Source: Anticarsia gemmatalis
Taxonomy: Eukaryota > Arthropoda > Insecta > Lepidoptera > Erebidae
Reading direction: 5' to 3'
Length of the DNA: 64,000 bases
Assembly (NCBI RefSeq): GCF_050436995.1
Contig: NC_134757.1
Location: forward strand, 4,042,501 to 4,106,500
In this document: positions 23,301 through 38,300 of the stretch, piece by piece
Layout of the letters: each line of letters begins with the position of its first letter
How positions within the stretch are numbered: the stretch's first letter is position 1
Notes under the pieces: model-generated
Databases searched by the model: none
What the model was told of the DNA's origin: nothing
Seen by the model: only the letters and a program-made list of their open reading frames with translations
Position numbers and translations under genes: made by a program

Positions 23301-26300
23301 CTTTTCGCATTATAGTATGTATGAATTTGTAATAAAAACTTTTCTCTACACAAAAAAGCTCGATATTTGGGTACCTCACCAGCTCACTGAAAGAAACCCA
23401 ACCGTGTACAATTCAATTGTTATTCTTGAAGCCAAAGAGATTATATTACAAGTTCATACATACTATAATGCGTATTTATATTTCGTCTTTCGAAGAAATG
23501 TTTTATAATGATATTTTGCTCTCCATTTTCGTGAAATCTCACTATAAATTACATTGTTTTCTGTTTGGATTTATATCGCATTCTAAGCAATGGAATTTCA
23601 TATGCTGAAGTTCCATTAAACATTCTTCGCCGTGTCACGACCATAAAACAACTATGTCGGCATAACATAGCAAACCGCAAAGGTATTTAAATTCAGCCAG
23701 TATTTTTCGCTGCATGTTTTTGTTAGGAAATATTCGAAATAGTTAGACTATTATTGCATTTGTTCTTTCAAAGTTATTTATTCTACTATGTTAAGTCAAT
23801 ACTACTGCATCATATATGTGCATTTTAGTAGCTCAAAAGTAGGATAATGTGATACAAGTTTACAGTAAGCAATAAAAATTCTTAACAGGCAATGCATTTG
23901 AATCAGGCAAATGTACTTGTATTGTTTCTTAAGTCCAATGGTCTGGTACCAATAGAGCTCTTGTTTTCGTAACCATTTATTGAGTTAATGTCTGGTCCGG
24001 AAGAGTAGAGAAAAGACTAAATGTAACGCTTTAAGGTCCTCTGTATTTATTAAGGTGTTATCCTTACTTTTAGATCGGGTTAAAATGTTATGAGTAGGTT
24101 TAAAAGTGTTTTACTAATAACGAACTGCATTGCATCTAAATGACATAGGTACTTTAACCCACAAAAGGGTAGGTATAGCGGGAAAAACCAAGGTAACATG
24201 ATAAACAACGTCAAAAATGTAAGAAACATTCAACAAACACGTACATTTGTATGCACAGATCATCTGGAGTTTGCGTCATCGTATCACTGCATATCCCGCC
24301 ATTGATTTCTGAGATTTATTCCGAGAACACATTCTTACGATGACCAATAATACTGTAGCTGAATATTGTTTCCGATGTAACGCAAAAACAGTTTAATTAC
24401 TCGCCTCGATTACTTTGACTCTTAAAACTCGGGCCAATTAATTGAGATCTTAAATAATACGTCTGTTTTCAGTACATTCTACATTTTGCGGCGATTAAAA
24501 TAGTTCGTAATGGTCACGCTTCAAATTATATGACATCGTTGGCTGTGATTGATAACATTTTTTAATTAACTAATCTTATGAACATAATGTCGGATGTCAG
24601 AATGTCGAATGTGTTAGTAATGAACGGACTCTACACATACACACTTTTTTTTGGCATAAAAAGGCACAATAAAAGTCAAAACGTGAAATTATCCTCCATT
24701 CTTGTACATCGCTGTCTGCGATACTTTAAAGGCTTACATAATAATAATCATTTGACCTTACAATTATCCACACAATGAACATCTGACCAGTCTTAGAAGA
24801 TTAAGAACAAGAACGCCTAAAGAAACGCGTGTCTAAATGACTAATTAAAAGTCTTAATTACACACATAATGCGTTACGTAGATAAGAACTAACAGATGTC
24901 TCTTTATTTAATTCCAACATAACTTTTAAAAAAACTGTCGGTACTCATCTATGACGTAGTAGTACAGATCCAATACGGGAGAACATCATTGAAAATAAAC
25001 CAGCCAGCTACGAGTTGGATTCGCACGAAGTGTTCCGTACCAATATTAATTTACAAAAACGTCAAGAAATCACTTTTGTTGTGTGGGAACGCCCCTAAAT
25101 ATTTATTTAATTCAGCTATTTTTATTTTTAGCGCTGAAGAAGCAACAGTTATACTAATAATAGTCTGTGAAAATGTCAATTGCCTAACTGTCACGGTTCA
25201 TGAAATAAGGCCTAATGACAGACCGATAGACAGACAGCGAAGTCTCAGCAAAAGGGTACCGTTTTTTTCCTTTGGGTACGGAGCCTTTAAAAACGTCTAT
25301 GCTATTCAATAGCGTAGGATTCTAAAGATCCAATTAACGAACGATATCAATCACTTCTTGAACTAATTAGGTTTTTCATAAAGGAACGATCTGGCGTTTC
25401 ATTTCAAACGGGAATTCAAGAGGGCGAAACCAGATAGTACAAACTCCACTCTGTAATTTAACTTTCTCTCCAGCCAGTCTCACAAGGGCTAAGTTTAAAT
25501 CAAAGCAATAGATAGTTTGGGAAGCAGTCGGCGAATCCTAGACGTAGCTAGGAAACTGCCAAGTTTATCTACTTGCTAACTAGAGACACTGGAATGAGTT
25601 TTCCAGTCGAAATCTCGATAGACTTCCGATGTAGTAAAACTTTAGTACTCAGTCTAGTCTGTAGATCGATTCAAGGGAATCTATGTTACCGATATATCTA
25701 CCTATTTTCTGTAGCGCACGATCCTTATACATCTGCAAAAATCTGATTTAAGTTTTTTAGCTCTAGCCACTAATTAATAGTTGATAGCATTGTGCTCGCC
25801 CCCATTACATAGGACTAATAACATTGTTAATGGCGAAACGCGTTCTGGCTACACCTTCAGGTATAACAGGCGTGATATTATTTTTGTATGTATTACTTTA
25901 ATACAAATTGAAATATTTAATTGGATACAATATTGAATATCACAAAATATGTGACCTATTTTCACTAAAAACAGGAATGTACTAGGCCTCTCAAAGGCAA
26001 GGTGTATTTGCCTAGGGGTGAAACGGTTTGAAGGAGCAGTGGGGAACGACAGCTCATTAGGGGAGACTAACAACGATCTGAACTCCAGAGCACAAGCTTA
26101 CTGGCAAAATAAACAGTAGGTACAATAAACTACTGTCATTATGAATTACAGACTCCAGAAACTCTTTACACCGCGTAATAAGTGTAATTTTTCTTTAAAA
26201 AAATATAAAGTCTGTTTGCCCGTTAAACTTTCCCTGCTAAAGTAATGATTTCAATCTAATATATAAAGTTCTCGCGTCACAGTTTTCGTTGCCATACTCC

Positions 26301-29300
26301 TCCGAAACGGCTTCACCGATTTTGATGAAATTTTGTGAGCATATTGAGTAGGTCTGAGAATCGGCCAACATCTATTTTTTCATGTCCTTAAGTGACCATT
26401 TTTTTTATTTATATGGCAAAACAACGTTTGCTGGGTCAGCTAGTAAAATATAACATGGACATAGTTGAAAACAAACAAACAGCACTTTTTCATTAACCTT
26501 GTTAAGACTGAAATGTAGCTTTATACGTTAACAGAGTCGCGCGGATAAATTATTTTTCAATTTTAAAGAATGTAATATACTTAGGTACCTACTGTATGGA
26601 ATTTATTTATTGTCATAACTTAATTTTTATAGATAAGAACAAATAGAACTCTACAACAACTAGTTCCTGGTTATGGCTGCATATGCCTCTGTTTTACGAT
26701 AGCAGTATTATGTTAATGCGTATAAAATCATAGCACGACATTGTCAGATTTGCATAGTAAGTATTTATACATAAGAGTATCCATCGAGTATAAAGATTGC
26801 GCTGTGCTAACTTAAATTGCTTTCAATAAGTAAAGGAACTCTTCCTGCAAAATTTAAGCATACATTTATGAACGACTTCACAAGGAAAAATACTCCAACG
26901 CCCCAGTTGATGTAATTGTAACACGATCTTTAAGTTTTGTTAATAATTTTTCTTTGGACCCACTACAGCCCCCCACGAAATGCACCAACGTCTACTAGGT
27001 CGCGATATCGGCCCCGTTGGGAACTTTTGGTCTGACCTTATACTATACTAATAGGACCATTTAAAGCCGTAGTGAACAGCCAATTATACATGTTTCAAAT
27101 TTCATTAGTTTCTTAGCATCAACATACAACAACTTAGTCCGCTACAAAGCCAAAAACATCTATTCACCCAGTTCTTCTTTTTCACATTCACAATCAAAAG
27201 CGCAAAGTTTACTTTACTTGGCTAAGTAGCCACTTAAGACGGGCCAACTGGGCAATAAATCGAGGGACGGCATGTAAACAAGACGAGTACAGTAGTTACC
27301 AAACACATGTTTTCTTTGCGTTGAGCGTGCCCTATTTATAGATGAGCCAACTGCATCTCTGAGTAAACATCCAAGCTTATTATGGGAAAAAATCTATTCG
27401 CAGTGGTAGTGGATCGTTTGAAAGGCGTTGCTATACGTTACCCAGACGTATCGATAGTTTATTCAAGAGATAGATAGGAGTATTATGCCAAACTAAAATT
27501 TATTTTCTAGAACAACCTAAGCGGCCACCACTTTGATCGATCTTATTTTGAACAAATTCATATACGAACGAAAATTCAAACTGAACATAATATTTTCTTA
27601 ATTAGTACTCTATTATAGTGTAAAGAAATATTAGGTGCTTAACTGTAACATAAAATGTTTAATTACATACATATCCTTTCATGTTACTGCTTTTGTACCT
27701 ACATGGTTACCTTATGCTACTGCGTACTGAAGTGAACCTTGAATCCTTTTGAAAGGCAGATAAAAATAGATCTAGTGACTTAGTCAAAAAGAACTTCGAG
27801 TATACATAAAGAGTGTGTCAAAAGCTGACTTTTCGGACATTTACTTGAAAAATGACAGAGTAATCTTATTCTTTTCCAATTACCGCTAGTATTTGATAAA
27901 TGGGCGTCAATGCTACAGGATAATAAATAAATGAATCATTTCCAGTAGTACCACGGGACTGATTGTGACGACCATTCATTAAGATAATGAATAAATGAAA
28001 TCATCGTGACACGTGCTCGCTTAACAACCTACGTAACGAGTCTATACATACAATGTGTTTATAATGTACTATGAATAGAAACAATTAACGATATTTGTCT
28101 ACTATATTTCCTTTCTTGGCCTATATAAACTGTAACCTTATATATCCTAGGAAATTATGTTAGCGGGGACACGCGAGACAGTAATTTCATTACACGTACT
28201 TTCTTATGTGACACGGTGCCAATTCTCCTTTAAAGTAATGTAAAAGGGTGAAAATAATTCAGAGAATAAAATTTGAGAACATAATTTAGTACGTATTTAA
28301 AAGAAAATTAGAACATAGCATAATCTATGATCGTAATACAGTACAATAAAAACTAAAATAGCAAGTGTCACAGGTTTTTGATAAGTGTCTGATAACTGCG
28401 AAAGATGACAGTAAATTTTAAAGAAAATACTGTCAAAATTCCATCTGACAAGCTAATAGACACTTATCCAGAAGTAATAGTGAACCGCAATACGTGAAAA
28501 ATTTTCCCACAAGAAGAATGTGCGCTTGTTACACGGGCTTTGAGATTGCTTGTAAAGGTTGTAAGCTATTGAAAATGTAACGACGATCAATTACCTATTT
28601 ATGTAAGGCTTGTTGGTAAATTGCGAAGGCAGAATTACAAGAGAGGAGAAAACTTATGAAGTAGGCTTCATTTGCATAAGATAAATGTAGCCGTTAGGGT
28701 ATTAAGAAACTATCTTATGGTCAAAAAGATTGCAGTAAAACTTAGTGCTGTTAAGTTAAGTATGTTTATCAGTTGTTTGGTTACCATAGAACAAGCTCTG
28801 CTTAGTTTTCTTTTCAAAGCATCAAAATCAAAGCAAGAATCAAATGATCATATGTGAATTGTTCACTTTATCCAGCAGAATGGTTATTATACACGTATCC
28901 CAGTAAAACTTACGTTAAAAGTACTATCCTTAACTGTAGAACTAAGTATTTTTTTATTGAACATTGTAGATACAGAAATCAATGATGCGTATATACAAGT
29001 GCATAAATAAAGTGCATTTATTACCAACGTGAGCAGAGCAATGGCAAGGCTAAGTGCAAGAACAAGGAAAATATTTTTCACTTGAGTATTCTTTACGTTA
29101 AAGGAAACGTTAAAGAAAATGTTATTAAGGAAGAAAGATTCAGGAAAACACATCATTAAGTATCTATCATACATTTCCATCAGTGCAATACAAGGTTTTT
29201 ATAACCTTATATAACAGCAGTTGTTTTCATAAGCATTCTAGTAACGCGATTATCTACCAACTGGTTAGCTATCAAAAAATTTTGTATGAAAATCTGATAA

Positions 29301-32300
29301 ACGCCTCTAGCGAGCAGCGTGGGAACTATTAGAAATGTCAAACTCTCGATACGATAGTGCCGACTGTAGAGAATCGCGTTACAGAAACTGGCATTAAGAT
29401 TGCTTTATACCTAAGTTATTTGATAGTAATCTCGTTATTTAGATAGAATCAAAAATATTTTTTTCATAAAAAGATCGTTGCACCCGGAATATTCATGTTA
29501 TCGGTATCATCTCGGGACGTAATCCCAGATATTTTTTGCAACTTTAAGAAGGGAGGGATAATATGTTCGAATGATTGTTTATTTTTTACATTCATCGATT
29601 ACTCCACCATCAGTGGACGTCTTTTCAAAATTAGTTTTTGACTTTTATACATTACAACCGATGCTTATTCTGTGTGCAAGGATCTTCAACCTAAAATTTC
29701 AGTAGAAAATATGACTCACCAACTGATAGAACCGCTTGTCGTTTGGATTCGCCATAGCAACGTGTTAGTGCACAGCGGTGGAGACAACGGCATGCATTAG
29801 TTAAGTGCGGAGTGACGCTGAAATGAAATGGCACCACACTCTATTAGTACTGTTAGTGAATGTGACCATTGTGTTCAGGACATGCAGAAGAACACGCAAG
29901 CAGAGTCGAACATCGTAAAGTCGTTCGAAATATACAGAAGAAACAGTATTCTAGTATCTACAGTAGAAGAAAGAACAGTTGAGTTAAAATTTTTAATTAT
30001 TTTTTCCGTATTTCCGTAGTTCTGGACCCTTTATATGGATATTAAAATCTGTTATAAGACACAGACCTTTGCATTCTGATAAGGCAGGGTTGTTCCTCAG
30101 TTCGTTCCTGAACATCGACGACAAAGCAAAACTGACTTGCAGATAAATCGATGTGTTTTTACAATGAAGATTATTTCCATAACCATGTGATATTATGACG
30201 GCTTTACTAGGTATATTTAAAATTATCAATAGACGTTTACATACCAAAGCAATTATAAAAACTGTTATTAGGATCGTCAAAGGATTCTAGGAAAATGTCA
30301 TCCACGTAAACACCATTGTTAAGGCAAAATATTATTGTTATATGGCCCGGCTTTTTAAATATTCCATGTCGTGAAGCCCATATTTACAAGGAATTAGATG
30401 AAGATGATATTCACAGCAGAATTAAAATATATAGATATAAAAGACACGGTGTGCCACGGCTTCCACCAAGCCGTTATATTATTCATGCAAGTGTGCACTG
30501 AGAGTGAACTGCAAAAACGCATCCAGTAGTTCGGAACCTTACCTGTAACAAACAAAAAAACATCGTCAGAGAAATATTTGCAACAAATAATCGATCAATA
30601 ACCGGTGTGACTGGAACGGTTTAATATTTTTGGTTAAAGAAGCCAGTTGCTAAGGTATCTGCAAGTGATCTCAGGCAGGTGGTAATTTTAGTACGTTATC
30701 GACATGCGAAGGATCCATCCGCACCTTATGCCACATCTGCGTGTTATTGGGATCGGATCTCAATATGTAAACCATCTACATATCGTAAGTATACTGCGTG
30801 AGTGCTATAAATCTACTATAAAAGGTTTCTTATAACTCAATTTTCGAAGTTATTCAACCTTTGGTAGTGAACATTTTGGGTTTAATACTGTCATGATAAT
30901 ATTGTATATGAACAATCTAAACTCTAGATTTTTCCGCAATTAGGTAAATATTGTCATGTAAATACGAACATGTAACGCTAATATTCCAATTTATCTTTTT
31001 GTTTTCCTTCCTTCCTTTTGCTTCCTTCCACCTTGTGCAGACTATATCTTGCATTAAAATAACAAAATACTTAGATCGTAGATCGTAGCCTGTACCTAGG
31101 ATAACCTAAAAGATTTCCAAAGATCCACCGACTACTTCCTTTATTAAATAAAAGTTTGTTTTAAATTGACCTGGCAGATTTGAAGACGACTTCAAACAAA
31201 GATATCATTTTTCTAACAAGTTAAACACACTCTATCATAAAAATATAAAGGTATGAACCAAAATAGGCGTAAAAAATCAATAGAATAGTTGTCGCCACGT
31301 AAGATAAGCCGATAGTTCGCGGAATACGGCTTCTGTTGGCACACTTTCATATTCGGTTGTACTTGTGGGCGATTAGGCGTGAAATCAGGTTACATGTAAG
31401 TAGGATAAGCCGATACACGAACGCACTGGACGTCTGACTTCTTGTTAGGGTCAGTATTCCACATCTTGAGGCAGACGGATCGTGTCCTTGTGAAGAGTGA
31501 TAACGTTACGTCTAGACTCTTTATAGCAACGAATTGTTTTGGTGGATGTTGGTTTTTTGTGAGACAATTTTACTATAACTTGGCTCCACTTTTGGCAGCC
31601 CGCTGATTGAGCTATGTCTTGCTTCCGTCATAGGATAACAGATCTCACTATTAATGAGAGAGTTATCAGTTATTATAGTAAAATCAGATCTAGACTCGGA
31701 AATAAAGTAAGTAACTTTTCTATAACGTAGGTAATTTATATACTATTATAGGTTAAATAGTAGTAGTAGGTGTAAGTTATAAACAGATATTATAAAAAAC
31801 TGCAGACACGCATAAAGCTTTTAAAACGTACATTATAATGTACTAACAACATAATATGGTACATTAACTTTCGTATACTAAGTGTAAAGTAAGTTATGCA
31901 GTGTGTTTACTCAAAAAAAATGTTTGTATGAATATATTTGCGTTTCCATGCGAGTAAACGGCCTCGTACATACTTGCATTGAATACATTATGTTAATTAG
32001 CTCGCAACATCGCGTGGTAAGTTCAGTGCTAAAAAAACTTGTCCCTGACACATATTTTGGTCAAAACTATGTGATTTTAGATTAAAATTTTCATTAAAAT
32101 TACTTAATTACATAATTTTATTTGGGAACACAAGAAAGTCTATTAAATTAAGACGGCGAATCACGCAACTCTACAAATGATTTATGTTGTAACAAAATAT
32201 TATCAAAAGAAGTATCACTTACTCACTACAAATTTACGTTTTTTTAATTATTTTTTAATTAAGTTAGGGTTATTTAGGCTGTAGGTAGTCTAACCAACTG

Positions 32301-35300
32301 AACATATTATATTTGAGTCTGATGTGATAGGCATAAAACGCATATTAGCTGCATCAAATGTTACCAAATACTTCATACGTAGAAAGCTGTAGTCGTAATA
32401 GTTTTAAGTCCAAAACAAAACCGTTTGCATACTACGTCTATGGTGACTAAACTTCCAGGTAACTAAATATTCTCGTGGCAGCAGGAAAATGGCCACTCCT
32501 ACGTACAATATTCCAGTGGACGTCACATTATAATACATTATTACATTTATATATGAACAGTTACAATAATAACTTTGTGTGTCCCACGCACGGGCGTCGT
32601 CGACCGGCTGCGTCGGCGCATGTCTAAATCCGGAAGCTGCACTTTACGAGGCCCAATCTCCGTTCGGCTTGTGTATCTCGCAGACGGATGCACTCGCGTC
32701 CTAAATGACTTTTTTGTGTTTGTCGTACACACACCATGTTGATAAACTGGAACCAAATTCTACGCAGAATATTTGGACTAACAACTAAGAAACGAAGGAA
32801 CAGAGATATTTTTGTGGCAATTTTAGAAACGAAATCGATATCAAATTATTTACTCATATCTAGGTCATGTACTATAACACTTATAATAAGTAGTCAATGA
32901 TACAGATAATGAATTTGAAGAAGTGGATTTCAAGAAAGTCTTGTCCACTTCTATTAAACTCCAACTATATTTTTTTTTAAATATACCGTCATGGAAAATC
33001 TCTATGATAGATGACATTCTCAAGCATAAACTGGACGTTTCTTAGAAACCAAGAAGTATTTAATAATTCTATGTAGCAATAAACAACATTCAGACAGATA
33101 AATATTTATCCTATTACAAGATAAATGTGAACCTCAAGTCTTGAAGCCACGCTCCATCTAGTTCAAGAACATCAATAGCAGACAGATTTACTACTAACTT
33201 CTGACTAGTTGATTGCTTTACTAACTTGAAGCACTACATTTGTCAGTCTGATTGAAATAGGAAGCCTTAGAATACAGCGCTCAATTGAGTAGGTATAGAG
33301 TAGTGCAATATATATTGTTCAGTGATTCTTTACACATAGGTGTTTTGGGCAGCAGCCCAGAATTTAATTGGGTCAACAATCAAATATCTTAAAAGATAAA
33401 AAGAATGTTTAAAAAAACTTAAATCAAAATAATTGAGTCTATCTAAACGCGTCACTAATCGTTAAGCTAGCAGATCCACGGAAGAGCTAATACTCTTGTA
33501 ATATTACCTCTCACATATAAACCAAGCTTTAAGCCCGCAAATCCTTGATCCGTCTAAGACTTATGTCAAAGCATTACACATATTAGATATCTAGACTACT
33601 GAGAGACGTAAAGCTAAACCTATGCTTTCATTCCTTGCCCGGTGTTTCACTGTTGTCACTAGGGTTGCCAGATGACCGGGATTTCCGGGATTGTCCCGAT
33701 TGTACGATACTACGACGTTTTTTTATTGGTCATTCCTATTTCGTGTAGTCTCGGACCGGAGACCTAAACTCTGATTCCGTTCGTGGCCCCAGAAATGTCC
33801 AGGAAATGATCAGCCTGGATCTGGCAACCCTAGTTGTCACACTCGTCACCCACACGGCAGTAGTCTACTGACACAATCGTACCGTCACAATGCTAAAGAT
33901 TTCACAACGCCATTGTACAATAAGATACGAGCTACTGTTCCCACATTACATTCACCGGACTTATTGCATTTTTGAAACAATTATCAATAAAGATACTATC
34001 TTTAGGCGGCAGTTCCGACTTAGTACGTAACTTAAAACTGGGAATCAACATGTAATTAAACATCTAACTCATATTTCCTATAGTATTATCCGTATCAACT
34101 ATAGAGACCACTTACAAAGGTAAAAAGAGTACATGGCGCAGAGGTTAAGGTTGCCACGCCACTGCCATTGCGTCAGGAGGTCGTGGGTTCGTTTTAAACA
34201 CGGAACAATTATTTGAGCGATCCACAAATCGTTGTTACGGGTCTAGTTTTACTTAGTGTCCGTTGTTTGTAGTTTTGTAAAAGTCCCGACACAAGAGCAA
34301 TTCTTAGTATGGGAGAGAGTAGAAATTTCTGGGGTCCGAAAAATAAGAACCTTGGATAAAATGGTACATAGAGAGATACATTCATAATTCTCACCTTATG
34401 CATCTGAAGACGAACTCATTACTCTAATTAGTTAAAGTAACATTTCACCAAGTATCATTCACAAAGAGCAATTAGAGTCATTTGCATTTCAACAGTGCGT
34501 TGCACTAATTACACAGTGCTTCTAATCTTTAGTAACATCTATACATTACTAAGGTTAGTTCACACTATTTCCGTGATGTACCGATAAATTAATAATTATA
34601 AATTACTTTCACCGATGTCAAGTAGAAAGTCAGTTTAGTTCCAAGTTTCATGAACCATTTAAAGCGATTTAATATTTTTTTGTGCGTTTACCATTACTCG
34701 TTAACTTTAATGTCAAAAAGACACGCAACCTGTACAAAAAATGAACGGAATTTTTTAGCCTGATTGTCACAATTAGATATATTTTGTTCTATTTCTTATT
34801 TTTGTTTTTTTTTTAAAACTACATTTTCTTTAACGATTCATGTTATCAAATATTAACCAGGAAATTTACTACAACATTAGCATCAGCACATATAGAATAC
34901 GAATGGAAGATATGTACTGTACAGTCGGTACTATTAAAATATACCTACTGCAAAAATAGTTTTTACGACGTCCGCTAGAGGCGCTGAACCGGTTGCCATA
35001 TAAACATTTTTTGACAGCTGGTTGTCAGTAATCGATAGTGGTAGAGAATTGCGGTACAGCACTTCAATTTCCTAACATCAAAACAATGCGACAAAGTTAT
35101 TCAACGGGAAAGCTCAGCCGTCAACAGCAGGTTTAAGCCATACATCAACGATACGCTCCAATTGTCATCCATTGCAAGTAATAACACGTAACTAGTTACA
35201 TCGGCTTGTCGAGCCGTTACCGGTGCAAGAAACGCATCGAGCATGCGCCTGCGCCTCTAACCGATAACAGTCGCACGTAGCGCATAGCGAATTGACAGAC

Positions 35301-38300
35301 GAAGCGAATCCGTATTACTATTCAAATCTAATATTCATTACAAAAAGTTTCGAGGTGGTAACAGGTGAATCGATTTAAAAAAGTTTATAACGCTACGACT
35401 TGTGAAGAAAAAAACATGCAATGCGATATGAAAACACCGTGAAACACGTAATACAAGATCTTTAAGTAAACAATTTGGGCTACAATTAGGATTAAAATTA
35501 GGACTAGATTAAAGCTACACAAATAAAATCTCAAGAAAGTGGAAATCGTCGAGAACAAAATCCCCGTTTTGCCATAGCTTTAAAGTGCCACTTTAACATC
35601 TAAAATGTAGCTACAATCTACATGTAACAGCAACACATTGGTGACATCAGAAAAACTATTAAATTCTATACAAAACTTTATGCATGTTAATCCAAACCAA
35701 AGTAAACCGTTAGTTTTGTTCTAACATGTGCAGAGACAGGTCATTTGTAGCGGTCTGATTACGTCCCACGGCAGCCTGTTACCTTTACTAGTACAGGCCC
35801 TACTAGTTGTACCCAGTAGTATAGGTAAATGTGTCAGCCAGCCAAGAACTAACGATAAGCTAAACACCGCACCGCTGGGAAAAGCGCTCATTATAAGATA
35901 ACAGCTTGAACGCCTTAGACGTAGGAAATCAGATCAACATGCTATGTTTAATGAAAATCTCTTCTGTAACTGAGTGACTGACTGATAGACATCGCACAGC
36001 CGAAACTACTGAGCGTAGATATTTGAAGTTTGGTATGAAGATTCCTTGAGAAACGTAGAGGAGCACTAAGAAAGGAATTTCAAAAGGGGGAAATCTTTTG
36101 TATGCAAAATCAGCAATATGAAATGCAAAAACGGAGAAACTAAAGCCTTGGCAGACGATGTCGCGACCGACGGCTAGTTCTCTAATAAAATAACCAGAAT
36201 CTACGGAACAACAAAGATTGATATGAAAATAATATCTTATGCTTAAGATCTTGTTAGGTGCTAATTCTACTCTTGACGTAAAGATGTTATCTTTATGTAT
36301 ATTGAGAATAGTAGAACTGTTGTTAAATAAAAACTTGTTTTCTAAAAGTCAACAACATCTCGATCAAAAATAAATAACAAGAGCAATGTCAAAGTCTGAT
36401 ATGAATAAACCTTTGATATCTTATCAAATATGCATAATACAGATAACTTATAATCAAATAAAAACTATGACGAAAATTCCATTTCTTTTCCGTACAAGGA
36501 ACTTTCTCAACTATTTGTGAAAAACATCTAAATGTCACATTGTCTTTCGTGGTCTTGAACTAATTACATTCAAGTAAGTGAAGAATGTTCTATTTTAAGG
36601 GCTGAATACTTTACTACAACTAATACTAGGTACTTAGTTATATTTCAGTTTAAAAGTTACGCTTATCGTCAGATTTACGAACCAAACAATTCATTATCCT
36701 AACTAAATTCTGTAGCAAAAATCTGATGTGCCACTGAACATTTTGTCATCCGTTCCAAACGAGGGAAACCATAACCTAAATATGGCATTCAACCGCTATC
36801 ATTAGTATCATTAGCGTTGTCTATTCGTACACATAATGGCATAAACGTGTGTCTGTATAGCGGTAGAGGATGCTCCGGTGATTGCCCCCGGCCAGTCGGG
36901 ACCGAGGTCTACCTCCCATCTGCCGCGCTACACAAACATTCGGTGCTTGTGCCAATATTAGAACACACTAATTGGATTCAATCCTATTTGGATAAGTAGA
37001 ATTAATGTTGTTAGGAGGCTTCGAAAATAAGGAAAAGTAAATTAAATACGGTACCTATAGCTTAAAGGTTTATACTTCATTCCTCAAACCTAATTATTTA
37101 CTATATTTAAAAACCTTTTTTACTAATCATAATGAGTACATATACGACCATCATGAATGATTTCAAACGATAGAAACAAAGATTAACAAGCCTGATTATA
37201 CGAGTACACAAGGCCCCAAAACAATGCAATACTATATTTGGCAAGGGGACCACTGTCCAAAATCAGCAACTAAAAAAACAAAACATCATAATTCATTCAC
37301 ACAAAAACCACTAATTTACATAAAACCTCGTACAAAACGAGTAATGCAAAACAAACAAGAGAGTTTCATTTCAGAAGCTCATCATATCGCGGTTTATCGC
37401 TGCATATTAATCTCTCTACTAACTTGTACGATGATTATCTGAACACCACATACTCCATATAACAGTGATCATAAAATTGGAAGAGAAACGTGAGGAAATG
37501 TCTTAGAAAGCTGTACTTAGTAACTTGACCGTGCTTTATTGGAAATGGTGAATGCAAGCGATTGATAGAAAGAAAATAACTTCACGTGGTAACGCGTATT
37601 CCCTGTACATATTTTCCCAGGGTTTTAAAATGACCGGTTCGACAAGACCGAACTATAAATAGTGTAAGCACAGTTTATAAGAATATGAAATCCCAAAAAC
37701 TGGTAGTTTTATTTTGACGAGAAATAGTGCATAAATCCATTGAATTTTACATTTAGGGTTTTTCAGACAATTTTAAACTTAGGCTTTTACTCACCAAAAC
37801 GGTTAGCACCAAAACTTAGGCTTTTACGCACAAAATTGCGTCCTCTGAATAAAACGCAATTTGAGGCCTACATTTCAATAGGCTAAATTACTTAAATACA
37901 GACAGATTTTTTAACAAACCAATACTCCACTGGTGAGAATAACTATTCCTACTTGTGCATACATACAAATAGTCGGTGGCACTTGTGTCGTAATAAGTGA
38001 TACATGTGAGAACTCTGGGAACTAGCGGTGTGAACAAACCTTTCTTGTCTTTACATACTTATTATTATGTAGGGAACACTCATGTTTACTCTATGGCTGA
38101 TAGACTAGATATTTTTACTTTTTACTGGGACGTTTCCCGATTAGGTACTTGCCAGTCATTCAATCAAACAATTTGCTAATGTCCTATTTACTTTCCGCTA
38201 CCTGTGAATTAAATAGTTCATCAGAAGAAATTTTGTCAGTTGTTTTCATACACTTACAGCCACTTTATTCAGCAATACATAGGTAATAAAAATGTGAAAC

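Larger units (their letters stand above)
23161..29719. other. Hip1 intron following the alternative first exon 29720-29755
   Basis: 6.56 kb of AT-rich intron with no second gene that I can support. It contains a Helitron (26255-26443), a repeat tail near 25200-25290 and a nested inverted repeat (28380-28469). Confidence 0.6.

Noticed and set aside
35935..36177. Possible fifth Helitron ending CGACGGCTAG|T
   Set aside because: The 3' end and an AACTACTGAGCG segment fit, but no clear TC start or hairpin could be set, so I did not list it as an element.
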